A DNA stretch of 63,504 nucleotides from Perkinsus olseni. Its lineage: Eukaryota; Perkinsozoa; Perkinsida. Position 1 is the first letter of the stretch. Every line of letters starts with the position of its first letter. Location: NCBI GenBank assembly GCA_013115125.1, contig JABANN010000136.1:1-63504 (forward strand). Direction: 5' to 3'. Positions 45,025 to 57,314 of the stretch are shown here, one piece after another. The notes under the pieces were generated by a model. The model had not been told where the DNA came from and made no database searches. It worked only from the letters and a program-made list of their open reading frames with translations. A program made the position numbers and the translations under genes.

Positions 45025-46383
45025 TTAAAGTCGGCTAGCGGAGCGGTGGCCTCGGCAGCCAATTCCGCAGTGGGGACTGTCGGTGGATATATTGTACGAG
45101 CGGGGAGTTCAGCGGTAGGAAGTGACGTAACAGTGCTGTGCATGCTACGGTGGAGCGATGCTTTATCTTGTTTTTCGTTGGTAGTTGGAGGGGCTACGAG
45201 AAGAGATGAAAGACGACGAGAACTTCGTTGCTGCGGATAAGGTGGGTCGCGAAGCGCTGGGACGGGGTTGGTTGTATTGGACGCAGATGCCGTTGGATAT
45301 CGGTCTGAGCCATATCGGTCGTCTCGTGAACCATGCTGCATGCTAGACCCGAGTCCTATTTGTGCTTCTTGTGGAAGCACTCAAGAGGAAGCCGTCGGAG
45401 TATACGAGACCAGTGTTGAAGTTAGTCTTTGATAGGTTGGTAGTGCAGCGGTGACTGGGATAGCCAAGGTCCTGTCCGGTCTATCATCGGCTAAGTCCGA
45501 CCTACAGGGTGCTGCTGCTGATGAGGTCTCCAAAGCTGCTGCTCGGAAGTACGGCAAGGATGCAGGCAAGTCGAGGGGTGAAGGCGTCGAACGTATCTTG
45601 AACCTGCGTCTGTCAAACACTTTGGCTCGGTCGTAGCGGCAAGTTGTCTTATTCATTATTGTGCTATCAGAGCACACTACTACGACGCTTAAGAGCCGAG
45701 CTCGGGTTCGCTGAGACTGTTGAGCGTAGTATTACAGCGGCTCGTCTCAGGCAGTATGGTGCGGGACAGCTTCGCCACAGCAGGAAACGCTACATCTGTG
45801 TTCTCAGCAGCAACTCCTTCGAATGTTATTTCTCAAGGAATGAAACAGTAAGAGGGGACTCACCTAATCCCGGCCGATTGAGCTAGTCTCGGTTAACGAG
45901 GATTGATGCCGTCTCGGCAATGCGCTCTTCTGCTAATGAGGAAAGAAAGGGGAACTGGCGGCGCACTCAACGGTCCTCAGGTCTTCGACAACTGTACCAG
46001 AAGCTGCACAGGGAAGGTCGGACAAGGTCGAAGAGGTAGATCTTCTTGGGCTGAGCGACGATGAGGTGGCTGATGGGAGCAAGCAGAAGCCGATGGCTGG
46101 AGATGCCCAGGCAGACTCGAGCTCCTTGAAGGTTGCGGAGAAAACAGCCGACGGAGTTTTAGAGGTGTCACAGGAGGTTTCGGCGGAGGCATCCTCTCCT
46201 CATGACGGAGAGGCGTTGAGGAAGCCTGCGGGAGTCGATAACAGACCTTCTGACTCGGAGTCCAACAGTGAGACTGGCAGCGCATCTGAGGGGGGCAAGG
46301 CAGCCTCGACGGTTTCTACTGAGGCTGACAAAGATACCACTGACATCACGAGGCATGAAGTGGATGCCATAGTACCACTGTAA
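45025..46383 (+). CDS. Ala/Ser-rich amphipathic-helix protein, unknown
   Basis: Blocks in order: EGLKSASGAVASAANSAVGT (perilipin-like texture); LREEMKDDENFVAADKVGRE, ALGRGWLYWTQMPLDIGLSH; SAAVTGIAKVLSGLSSAKSD, GAAADEVSKAAARKYGKDAG; then an acidic C-terminal exon EEVDLLGLSDDEVADGSKQK to TRHEVDAIVPL (stop about 46381-46383). The DLLGLSDDE word is a clathrin-box-like motif, so a vesicle-coat partner is possible; this is inference from one motif. Exon borders near 45.65-45.95 kb are uncertain. Confidence 0.45.
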
Positions 46384-46849
46384 GGACCGAGGGTATGAGC
46401 TTGTGGAGCCACCCTGAGGAGCCATTGCCATTCGCCCTAATATCACCTTCCTCAGTGCCACTATCGAGGCATTTTGTGCCCTCTTCCCGACCACAACCGC
46501 ATTCATTAGCTTAGTTGTAGCTACTTGTCGTTGAAGGATTTCCGCCTCTTCTGGCCCTGCTATCACCGTTGTTTGCCAATTCTCTGCTGACTTACTACTG
46601 TTCCTATGATGTATCTGTTCGCGCTCTGCTGTTTCACTGTACAATGGACTTTCGTATTTCCCTCTCTGCCGGCTTGTGTTGTAACATCGTCCACTGTCGA
46701 CTTGCCCATAGGACCGCACTCTATAGTTACTTCATCAGGAACTCGTGAGGGCTATCATAGACTATAATCAGTCTATGACTGGGCAAGGGTCTTACTGAAT
46801 AAAGGCATCGCTGTGGTTGGGCGTCCTTTGGTTGAACTTGTGTTGATCC

Positions 46850-47740
46850 GTTGACAGCTGCCGAGAAAGCGTTTAAGGTGCTGACTGTTGTAGTTGGGTA
46901 GTCAGAAGCACTTATGGAGACATCCCCTCGCGATGCAGCCGAGCAGGGGGACGCAGAGGTTGCGGGTTTCTGGTGAGTTGATTGCGGCTCCGAAACTTTC
47001 AATTGCCGAAGAGTGCGTTCAGGCACAACATGGATGTGGGAATAAGAAGCGCCACGGGCTGCGGGTGAGGGCCTGCCGCTACCATTCCTGCTCGGTCGCC
47101 CGCTGGTGGAGTGCGTGTTTCCTGGAGTTATGTTCAGAGAATTTGCACTGAGCGCTCGAGTGGGACGGCTATTACGTGAATGATAGTTTGATTGGTCGAC
47201 AGGGTTTTGGGTCACCGACCGTTTCCTGGTCAGGTACCTGTCTTGTAGGATAAGCGACGACGCGAGCAGGTGGGGCCTAGTAGGTTAGAGACGTCTTTGT
47301 TGTTGATCGTGTTGATAGCCTGCCTGCGAAGACTGACATCAATGAGAGGCTCAGGGTCCTGGCCACGGGCAGTCATCCCTCCCACGCAGGAGCGGCTGTG
47401 GACGGCCATCCTCATGGTAGATGGCGTATCTTTTATTCTGTGATGGGCAAGCTCGACTTCTTCCCGCTCAGGCCATTCATCGCAGTGGCGAGTAACCTGC
47501 TGTTCAAAGCAAGAGGGAGTTCTCTGCTACGGCGACGTCATTGGATTGACCAAGAAAGTGAGCCCCATGGCACGCCTGCGATTAAGTAAGTTGTTCCAGC
47601 AAGGTCCGCCCGACAGTCAATGGTCTACCATCGCTGACTGGCGCCGATGAAGCTGCCGGCGGGAGTGATAGGGAGGTGGTCACCGTGGCTCTGTGCATCG
47701 ACAAGGAGGCCTCAGTTGGGGCGGTGGCACTGGTAATGGC
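46850..47740 (+). CDS. Membrane protein exons, unknown
   Basis: Exons: AAEKAFK joined to SEALMETSPRDAAEQGDAEV; 47250-47418 with a transmembrane segment (RLETSLLLIVLIACLRRLTS) and PTQERLWTAILM; 47476-47557 (CCSKQEGVLCYGDVIGLTKK); and 47608-47730 (VRPTVNGLPSLTGADEAAGG, REVVTVALCIDKEASVGAVA). Splice signals are good. LCYGDVIGL is reminiscent of MIR-type beta-trefoils but too short to claim. Both ends are unresolved. Confidence 0.4.
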
Positions 47741-48027
47741 ACGAAGCTAGTCAACATCAGCCGTACTTTCGGTGTCCGCTACAACTCTTTACGTTTCCTT
47801 CGCGACCTGGAATTGGTTACTACCTGGCCCGAGCGCTGGTTCGCGTTGCCTTTGTAAATCGGGTTTACGCCTGATTGTGTTGGGGTATGTAATCGTAGCG
47901 AAGATATCGAGACTACCTCGAAAAATGAGGCTCGGGATGGTACTCGCTCTTTGCCGTACTTCTGCTGCGCCCGCACGGCTCTTATGTCGGGAATATCTTC
48001 CCATCATGGTTTACAGAGCCTACCGTA

Positions 48028-49310
48028 TCAGGCGGCCCACACGCATGCTGGTGTCCCCACTAAGTTGAGGCTTCCGGAACTATGCCGATGGACGATCATA
48101 TCTCCTGATGATTTGGACGCGAAGAAAGCAGTACCATTGAGGTCGTCTAGAGTTCTCCTTAGGAACAGATGGGGACAGTGAGCACCATGTTCCACCTTCA
48201 ACCTAAGATTCGCTCTGTTCGACCTCAGATATCTCTCGGTGGCTGACGTAACATCGTCTGCTAGCCGGTCTCCTAACCTTTGTTGTCGGGAATCTTCCAA
48301 GCGTCAGGAGTGCCTGTGGCTACTCACCCGCATGGACATTATCCTGCCTCACCACGGAGGAAGTGCCGAGATGACAGATGAGGAAGGTGAGTGGGCTTGG
48401 CAGCGAACGAGCACGGAGTGACTCGTCGTCTTTCCCGAACATGTTTTTCAGCTCACGCTTTAGAACTGGACTGAGCGAATCTGGGTGTGGGGTTTCCATC
48501 AATTCTTGCAGCGCTAGTAGACTTCTCGAAAGGAGCTCAGCTAAGCTGTTATAATGAAGCTCTGGAGATGCTTCGCGGGGCATCCTCGCGTTCCACGATC
48601 TCCGAAAGTTACGGTATCGTTGTAGCGTGTAGTGCCTTGCACGTCAGCGACAACTTGACCAGGATGCCTGTCTCACACGAGCCTGTGCCACGGGGGAGAA
48701 AGGCAGCGCGTTGAGCCCCTTATATCGCCAGATACGTGGCCCTTCGTACCACTGCTGCCGAGGACAGACTTCTCGACGATCCCGATCGAGGATCAGGAGA
48801 GGGTGAGAGCCCTGGAGCTCCCCGCCTCAGCAGCCCTCGCTGTGCTTCCCAGGTGTTGATACTGGAGATTTTGGGGGCGATGCTGGGCGGACGCGTGACT
48901 CATATAACCCAGAAGACCACACACAGGGCCTCGCCTAGGGCCAGCGGGGGAAGGTCAGTCGGTCCATCGCTTCGGAGATTGCTTCTTTCCTTCGGAAACT
49001 CCCCAAATTTCCTTCGCGGTGTGGTTGTGAAGTCGTCGTTTTGGTATCTTTGATGTCAGCTGTAGCATGGGTCAGTTGGTGGAATGCTTCGCCTCGGACG
49101 CATTGCATCTTTAGGGACATGAACTCCGAGGATCGTGTCCTCTTTTGAAGCAAATACCAAAAAAGGCCGTTCGGTTGTTTTGGAATGAAATTTGAATAGA
49201 AGGCAGGTCTCAGTAGACTTACTCGAGGCAGAATGCCGCGAAATCGCTGTTCTGTCTATCAGGGCGATTGGGACTTTGACCTTCTTCCTAGACACCCCGT
49301 TGAACCCCTT
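48028..49310 (-). CDS. Minus-strand multi-exon gene, unknown
   Basis: Exon 1 block near 49300 reads SRKKVKVPIALIDRTAISRH and, across an 82-nt intron (phase 1), RTRSSEFMSLKMQCVRGEAF, HQLTHATADIKD, FRRKEAISEAMDRLTFPRWP. Later blocks: INTWEAQRGLLRRGAPGLSP; LHYNSLAELLSRSLLALQEL, VLKRELKNMFGKDDESLRAR; and LGDRLADDVTSATERYLRSN, LFLRRTLDDLNGTAFFASKS. No family recognised. Some of these stretches also have open plus-strand frames, so the strand call is moderate. Confidence 0.4.
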
Positions 49311-49389
49311 GGCGGAATAGGAACTCTTCTAGAGCAGAGGGGCTCATCCCTGCCCTCCCAAGATTCGATCTGTTCTCAGATCGCCCTGG

Positions 49390-52300
49390 GAGTCCCGCAC
49401 GCGGCTGATGCTGTGCGGCGTCAATGGCTGCGATATTTCCCTACAGCAGGTCGCCGCACAGATCCTGCCGATCGTCGAATATCTGGAGTTCGTGAAGAGC
49501 TACTTGAAGGCAGGTCGAGCCAGGCTGCCCTCTGATCATCTGTTGTCGCCTTGCGCCGTCCTGGACCCTACGGTGTTGAACAAATTCGGCGATTTCGCCA
49601 GTGCGTTTCACTGTACTGTACGATATACGAGGCTTCTATTGTGGTGTCCGTATCGAGGTCCGTGGTTTGCTTTTCGAGGGGCGTGAGTTTTCTCTCAGGA
49701 GCATGAAGGCTGGGGGTTCGGCACAATTTGTGAGGGACTTTGCGAAGAGCTGAACACCCTTGTAGGCCCCCTTGGGTAGGGGGGAATCGAGAGACGTATT
49801 CTGTTCAGATAGCAGACGTCTACGTCAGGGTCGCTGAGCTTCGTACGAAAGTCGAGGCCAACTCGGAGATGACTATCAGCGCAGTGAAGTGAACGGAGCA
49901 GTGGCGTTACTCTCTCGTCTCTGTTGCCTCCCTGTTTTCCGAAGGGGTGTCGCTCAGCCGGCTCCCACCGTTGCCGTGTTCTCTCAGGCTTTGTCTTCTC
50001 CGCACTAGTCAGGAGCTGGAGCTGGTGTGTAGGGTGCTGCGGAGATGCTGGCACCAACGGGGAGGAGCCATTATAGATTCGATACATGATCAGAGGACCA
50101 CCATCCACGGTGAGGCTGCTCGGTCATGAGCCGCGGTTGTCGATTTGGTAGGAAGTGAAAGGAAAAATTCCAGAAAAATTGAAAGACGTTACTCGTTATG
50201 ATCATTCTCGATAACGGGTTACGTCTTTGACCCCCGCAGAGGGCTAGCTCTAAACCACAGTCACGGCGACTGATTCGTTCCCAATAACGGCCTGGCGGTG
50301 TACCGAGCTGAGGTCTTTGGTGCACTCGCTGAGGTGTACCGGGCTTGTCAGATGGCGCGTTGCATCTACGGCTACTCTTCGCGACGGTGACGCCCTTCCT
50401 GTCACTCCTCTTCGACTGGATGCTGCAGGGGAAGTGAGGTCCCCTCTCTCGGCGCTCGTCCCATTAATTGCCGCCTCAGGCTCCTCTCGAGCGCGCCCAT
50501 TCCCCAACAGGAGTTCCTCATAGTTGACAAGGCTCCGGATATGCTATGTAACTCGTCAGAGGCGGAGAAGTCATCACAGCAGCTCTTCACCTCCTCGACC
50601 GTCGGCGTGTAGGTTCTGGAACGACCGATTCATGATCGTCACCGACTTGACGCCCTTCTTCATTACAAACACAATGGAGACCAAGATACTCGAGGCGGGC
50701 CGTGCCCTTCGGGTCAGTGGTGGCCGGCCGAGTTGGGTTGCCTGCTTTCCGCTTGGCTGATTCAACGCCTTCTACGGTCAAGGAGACGTCGTATAGGTTC
50801 TGAAGACGAATACGTTCCTGCTGCCAACCCCTCCTGAAGAGAACATCAGGCTGTGTGCCCTGCCGTAAGGCCGTCACCTGACACGCCAGTTTTGAATAGC
50901 TAACTCGCAGAGGTACACCAATGCAAGAAGCTTGGCGAAGAGCGCTCGCCATATTGATCGATAAGGCTCGGAAGTGGGCCGCAGAACAGCTTTATACCTA
51001 CTTCATCGACTCCCTTGACCTCAAGGTGGGTCCTTGGGCATGGTGAAGGCGCGTGCTGTGGGGTCACTCAGGGTCGACTGTCATCGATCCACTCCCACTT
51101 CCTGTTGGCCCGGAGTGACTGGTTGTCGCACTTCCTCGATTCTGCGGGCGAGGAGCTCGAGACGCAGCTGGTGGACTCCATCGACATGAACAGGATTAAC
51201 ACTTTACTCGACTTTGCTATACGCTCTAACGTCAGCAGTAAGTCGGGCGGAGCGGAGCAGCCAGGGTTACGCGTTCTGGACAGGCACGCATGCAGATCCT
51301 TATTGTGGAGAGATGGTCGCCTGTATGCACACTTTCCTTACCGAAGAGACACCTAGGAAGTGAGGCTATCTAGTTTTGGTTATCATTAGACGACATCATG
51401 ACAGGCTCGCCTCGAGGAGCTACACTCCCTACACCATAGTACAGCGGAGCAGCACTGATGCCTCGAGGGCACCGACGGGCATACGGTAGGGAGCTGCTTA
51501 TCATTGTGCTTGCCGTGGAGTAGGAGTGTCCATCTGAATCAACCCACTGGCAACCGAATGATTGGGAAACTGATCATGTGGGTGCGTCGCTACGACAATA
51601 GCCGTTTTCATTGTCTAACCTATACCGAGACTCAAAATCGTTCCTCAAAATTTATGCAAATTACGTTCATGATACAGTTGCAGAATGGCTTTCAAAGGAT
51701 TAGTTCACTGAGTATCCCTCACTATGGTTGCAGGCAGAATCACCACGTCCCCCCCGCAGGTGCTTCACGTTGGGATTACGTGAAGTGAAGTGGCCGTTGT
51801 CGCTCATCCTGTCAACCGCCGCTGTCTTCAAGCTTCAAGTCATCTTTCGGCATCTCTGTTATTGCCGGTGAGGCGTATCTCGTCGGGATGGTTGTTCATG
51901 TCTTTGGTAGGTGGGTGCAGAACCGGCTATCACAAGTATGGCTCGACTTCCAGTCTACTAAGCCCTTCTACTCTCCCGGACGTGACACTGAAGGTGGAGG
52001 CGGCTCCCAGCTAGAGACACTCTGTTTCTGTTGAAGGTCTTCAAGCTGTCTTTGACTCATCGGTGCTACTCTGCCGAATGAAGCAATTCGTGACGAACTA
52101 CGTCTACTACGCGACCACCGAGGTCATCCAACCGCGGTTCGAAACGTAGGCGGCCTTGGGCCTCAGCGCCCAGGAGATGAGGACGGTGATGGACTCCATC
52201 AGATGGAGGGGCCCGCTGGCTCAGGTTCCTGCAGATGCTCGAGTCTCCGAGTGATAGACACAACGGCGATGTCTCTCCTGAGGCCTCGTCTCTCGAAATG

Positions 52301-53494
52301 GTCATGTCGAGCTTCCAACACCTTCTGGATACCTTGCTGAGGGTGAGTTGTTAAAGTATTGTGAATCGGAACTGAGCCTGTCAGGAGATGTTGTTGACCT
52401 CGGAGTCGGTGTCGTTGTATAAGTACCTCGCAAAGATGCTCTCGACCTGCTCCCTATATGCCAAGCACATGGGCAGCTTCAGTATCGGTGACGCTGGTGA
52501 GTTGGCATGGGTTGGCTGATGACTCCTCGTGGCCGCTCTGGGCCTCACTGAGCATACGGGAGTCGGTTACTTCTTAAAGGTTGGTACAAAAACGTTAACC
52601 CACAGTGTCGATGAGGTCCTCGTCACTCCAGGGCGGGGAACCCTCTGGAGGCATCACTTGGATAACGACCAACGCGGAATAGTTCGGGAGAATTTCGAAG
52701 AGGATATTCATACTCGGCCGTCGCCACACCTCGCTCTGGCCTATCAGAAAGTCGATTATTGGCACATCCTTATCAGGTATCGGGAAGGGTCGTGACGACA
52801 GCAGCTACTACGACGCGAGCTTCATACTGGGTGACTCTAGTGTGGGGAGGTCAGCTCGTGACAGTCGGCTGGATGTGAGAGCTCACGGGGAAAACCACTC
52901 CCGACGAACAGCCATGCACTGCGCACCGGGTTCTCAGAGACAGAGCACTTCTTCATTTTTCCCATGACAGCATGAAGCGTGCATTACGCATATACTCTTA
53001 GCATTTCGGGTCGCCGTTCGCTTGAGCCGCTCTAAGAAGGTCTCACAGGCTCATTCGAAACCCAAGGAATTTATTGGAAATCGTAACAATTGACGCGGTA
53101 CGGTCAACTTTCGATATGTTGTTATGGTGGCATGAGCTCAGCGGCGCAGCACCACGCTGGTCCTGATCACATTTCGTACCATACGAGAGGCGCGTTGATG
53201 GCTACAAATTGCCTTCCTCAGGCCACACGAGAGCATTATGTTAACAAAGTATCAGCGAAACATTACAAGGCCATGATCGATAAATTCCGGTAGGCTCCTC
53301 CAACCTTTCTTTGGCGAGTGCATGCTGGTCTTGGCCTTTGCTCGTGTTTCTTCAGTGATACGTTCGACTCTCACCTCAAGGGGTTCCTGGGAGCACTTCA
53401 AAACCGTACAGCGGAGCGAGGCAGCGCTGGCGGGGCCTATGTTCAGAATTTGGCCCATCGATTAGACTACAATGAGTTCTACACGAAAATGTGA
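49390..53494 (+). CDS. TUBGCP2: Gamma-tubulin complex component 2 (GCP2/Spc97)
   Basis: Microtubule-nucleating factor at basal bodies/centrosomes. Follows GCP2 order: RLMLCGVNGCDISLQQVAAQ then ILPIVEYLEFVKSYLKAG; WGFGTICEGLCEELNTL; LVCRVLRRCWHQRGGAIIDS with IHDQRTTIH; LRLLFATVTPFLSLLFDWML with QG, EFLIVDKAPDML; FWNDRFMIVTDLTPFFITNT with KILEAGRALR; MQEAWRRALAILIDKARKWA; SDWLSHFLDSAGEELETQLV with INTLLDFAIRSN; VKWPLSLILSTAAVFKLQVI with FRHLCYCR (signature of GRIP2); MKQFVTNYVYYATTEVIQPR; EMVMSSFQHLLDTLLREMLL; and the C-terminal DTFDSHLKGFLGALQ and LAHRLDYNEFYTKM. A roughly 600-nt interval (52520-53180) is probably a long intron. Near 52146 the frame meets TAG unless a 21-nt intron is removed. 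The 5' end is not fixed. Confidence 0.88.
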
Positions 53495-54760
53495 GTTCAA
53501 CTGGATGCTCGTTGCAGGCCCTTTCTCTGCGCATTTCACAGCCTTTGGGTGTTCGGGCGTCTAATGCTCATTTGGTCCGTAGGTACGGTTTCGATGTCAC
53601 TGAAAACTGGGGTACATGAATTAAACTCCTCGGAGGAAGCATGGAAGAAGTTGCATCAGTTTCAGCTGTTTTGGCCTCGTGTTGTAAGAGTGATAAGTCT
53701 CTTGGCACATAGTTATCTCGGGCGGCGATACTATGGTTCACATCTGATAGTCTTAATTGGTCGTCTGGGTTGAGTACCCATGCCCTAATTAAGAGACTAG
53801 TATCGCGTTTACTGTAGTTGGACTTTTTAGCACTGTTCACTTCGTTCCAAGTGGCATTGAGTTGTCAGAAGGAGGGACATCAGAGTGCACAGATGGGAGG
53901 GGCTCGGAGACAGAGAAGCAGAATCGATCATTCAGAAGTCTATTCGACTTAGGGTGAGGCGGTCGCTATGCCGGTGGCCGTCATCACGCTAGCGAGTAAA
54001 GACAGCAGTTTGGCGTTGTTAGGATGGTCGAAATATGTACGTACAACGAGGTGGCGGAATGGAGAGGTCGGTGGAGTGGCGGGTCCGGTCGGGAGTTCAA
54101 TTTCGCCAATAGGGCTCCCGGTTTTAGGACTAGGGAAGAGAATTTTGCCTTCAAGAGCATCTGTATTGGGGACGTCTTCGCGGTAACTGGCCGCTGTAAT
54201 GGCGCCTTAACGTCATTTTCCATCCTTCCACCTCGATCGATCATCGGGGCGCGCCCTTGAGGAAGCCCCGGTTCCCTCGAGCGGCTCGTTTTTCCAAATT
54301 ATGGAGCTGCCACCCTTACCTGGCATGCTCTCATTCGGGGTTCCTCCGCCACGCTTGGTGGGATGCCGTCACAGATACACGCCCCTCGCCGAGGGGCCCT
54401 TGGCTATTCAATACTTAGCGCCCCGGCTGGCCTTCTCCATTGCGCCTGATGTGGACCACAAACTATCCCGCAAACTCGGACTCTGCCTCCTTTCGGGTGT
54501 ATCCAAGAGGGGCTAGGAAGATCCTGGAAAGCTGGACGTATCGACGGAAAGAACTACGCGCTACAGAGGCGTAGTGACGGTTTACCTGATTCCCTCTCCC
54601 CGAGAGAAGAAAGGGAATCTTCCTCCGCCCCCCCATTCGATGCATTACGCAGCTTCTGTGCAGCGCAGACTTCGTTAACGAATTCGGCTAGCGTGAACGC
54701 ATTCTGGATTAGGGCTCAACCCTGTCGAGGAGTAATGATCTAGCTTTGAACCACTCTTCA
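53495..54760. other. Spacer between GCP2 and the secreted-protein array; first repeat-unit leader
   Basis: From about 53860 it is similar to the leaders of the later units, with the landmark GGGTGAGGCGG at 53953 (again at 56839, 59219 and 61284). No exon noticed. Confidence 0.6.
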
Positions 54761-55735
54761 ATGGCCTCCGCGAATGCGTGTCGATGCGTCGCCTTAGTGA
54801 GTATCCTATTGATACATTTCTCCGAGGCTACCAACTTCAGACAACAGGAATTGCTGTATGGAAGAGCCCACGGTGATGGAGCGGAGTATGTTTTCGTAGC
54901 AAGAGACAAAGTCCCCATCAGCGACATCAGCACGGCTCATCGATTACAACTAACCAGGCATGACGCAGACTTTTTCGGAAAAGTCAGGTGTCAAGCCAGT
55001 GGGGATCAGCTAGAGTGGACTGTGTTGCATACAATTAGTCTTCCACTGCACAACTCCTGGCAGAGTAATCATGATGTTGTGACCAAGGCCAGGATTTACC
55101 GTCTGAAAGATGGTGAGACTTCGGAGTACATTGCTGACGTCGTTAAAGGCGAAAGATGCTTCGATAACGTTCGTGAAAGGAAGAATTCTGATAGCGAGGA
55201 AAAGTACGAGGCCGCACCAGAGAGCATCGAACGCGAGTTGCATCTGATCTGCCTGGGCGGCTTCTCTGCACTTCATCCCATCACTGACTTGTCGGTGCTG
55301 GATGGCAATTACACCGGTACCAGGCAGGGAAGGGAATCCTGGTTCGATTTTAACAAGGGTAAGGTTAGGGACGCGAAGCTCACTGTGAAGGAGATCGACA
55401 CGATGCATTTTAATGTAATTCACTACCCGCTTTGCGATGGAGTGATACTTGCCGAAGTGGCAGGGTGGATGGCGTCCATCGAGAAACCACCTTCCTATTC
55501 GCTTTTGAGAAGATCAAAGGTTCAGAGGCAACAGGGCTGGAGTTTTGCTTCGCGGAGAAGGAGACGTCAAAGAGCCGCCGCCCCTGGTGATGAAGGGGCT
55601 GGTCTACTAGACGATGATGATGAGTCGAACGCGCTCTGCAGGGCTAAGCATGTGAGAAGAAGGCTCAGTCACGATGTCCTCTACAACTGGGACTGTCACT
55701 TGCCCAATGACTTCATGCTGAAAGTACGGGTTTAG
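54761..55735 (+). CDS. Secreted protein family, copy 1
   Basis: Single exon, 324 residues, lineage-specific. MASANACRCVALVSILLIHF is a signal peptide, followed by NFRQQELLYGR. The middle is HNSWQSNHDVVTKARIYRLK and ESIERELHLICLGGFSALHP, with LDGNYTG as a potential N-glycosylation site. Then YPLCDGVILAEV, a basic run RRRRRQRAAA, an acidic GLLDDDDESN, and an end at NWDCHLPND-x-LKVRV. It is the intact copy nearest GCP2. Function unknown; export is predicted from the signal peptide only. I see no TM helix or GPI signal at the C-terminus. Confidence 0.85.
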   Translation: MASANACRCVALVSILLIHFSEATNFRQQELLYGRAHGDGAEYVFVARDKVPISDISTAHRLQLTRHDADFFGKVRCQASGDQLEWTVLHTISLPLHNSWQSNHDVVTKARIYRLKDGETSEYIADVVKGERCFDNVRERKNSDSEEKYEAAPESIERELHLICLGGFSALHPITDLSVLDGNYTGTRQGRESWFDFNKGKVRDAKLTVKEIDTMHFNVIHYPLCDGVILAEVAGWMASIEKPPSYSLLRRSKVQRQQGWSFASRRRRRQRAAAPGDEGAGLLDDDDESNALCRAKHVRRRLSHDVLYNWDCHLPNDFMLKVRV

Positions 55736-57314
55736 CCTTATATTGGAATTGTGTCACAATTTTTGTGCCTGTGGATAGTCCCGCATGATGGTACCGCGGA
55801 GGATAATAAGCCTCCTGATAATTTCGAGTACGTATAAGTTGATCCAGTTTATTTTTGTATCTTGATCGTGAAGCATCATTGTTTATCGTTGAATGAGAGG
55901 ATTTGTGCGCGTAGGTTGGCTGTTATTAGAGCTGCGTTCACAGTCTAGAACCACTTCTTGTTTGGGGAGGTCTTAGCCGTTTGCCCCCCACCTGGTGAGA
56001 ACTAGGGAGGCCTTCTGAGTACCCGCAAAGCATGACCCTGGGAGCGAAAGGCTTTTGAACTACGAATCCATGCACTCAGTAGGCTACCTACTGTATGCAC
56101 TGCACTTCACTGAGAATCATAGTGAGTGTTTATCTATGAGAGTATGTTACAATTTCATTACCGAGAAATCACACATCTCGTTCTGCACAGGCGGCCTGTG
56201 AGAGGCTGAAAGAACAATGGCGAAGCCTCGCAGAATAGGAGAAATACTCGAAAAGTGATCGGCAAGTTTCAACCTTCCGGCCAGCTTTCATTCTCGTTAC
56301 TATTGGGCTAGAAGGGCAAACATGGTCTGCTGTCTTCTACTTGGACCATCGCATGATGTTCCGCATAGGAGTTTCAGAGTGCTTCGCATCTGTCGGGCAT
56401 GCCATGGCCCGGACGAGGGTCAATGGTACAGTGGCAGCTCGAGCGCTTTCGTTCTGTACGCCTTTGACTCAAAAAGGTTCCAGTCGTATGGTCGCAACTC
56501 GCACAATGTTAACTCGGTTCACGAAACTATTTTGATGGGAGCCGCTACGCAGGTTGTATTAAATGAACGAAACACCCAATATAGACCTGGTAACCGTACT
56601 ATAGGAGTACGATGGAGGACGAACGTAACAGATCGTACTACAGCAATACAGCAGCGACTAATACGTCAATGCAACTAGCGCTAGAGCGACAGCAGAACCG
56701 TGCACAAAGACAACAGTAGCACAGTCGAATCTCATCATCTTGCTGCCTTAGCGACTCTCTACTTCATGCCGAAACCGGCACACCGCTAGGGGTTGACACG
56801 GCAGAAGACTTCACCATTCAAAAGTCTATTCGGTTCAGGGTGAGGCGGCCGCTATGCCGGTGGCGGTCGAGGATATCATATGAGCGAGTAAAGGCAGCAG
56901 TTTGACGTTAGGGTCGAAATAGGGGCATCCAACGAGTTGGCGAGTAGAGAGGGCAGCTTAGTGGCGGGCCCAACAGGGAGTTCAATTGAGCCAAAAACCT
57001 CTCAGTTCCGTGACTAGTTCATAATTGAGAAAGACAATCCCCCTAGCGACGGCGATCTCGTGCTTCGGTATGCTGGAATTGTGCGTCCACGATACTCCCC
57101 TTGCTTCCACTTCGATCGATCATCGGGGTGCGTCCTTTGAGTTGAGGAATCACCGGCTCCCTCGAGCGCCTTGGATTTCCTGAAATTCCCCTCTCTATGC
57201 ATCACGCAGCTTCTGTGATCCTCAAGATACGCTAGACGGATCCGGCTAGCGTGAACGCATGCAACCTCAAGATGCGTTGATAACGAAGGACGATCTAGCT
57301 GCGAACCTTCTTCC

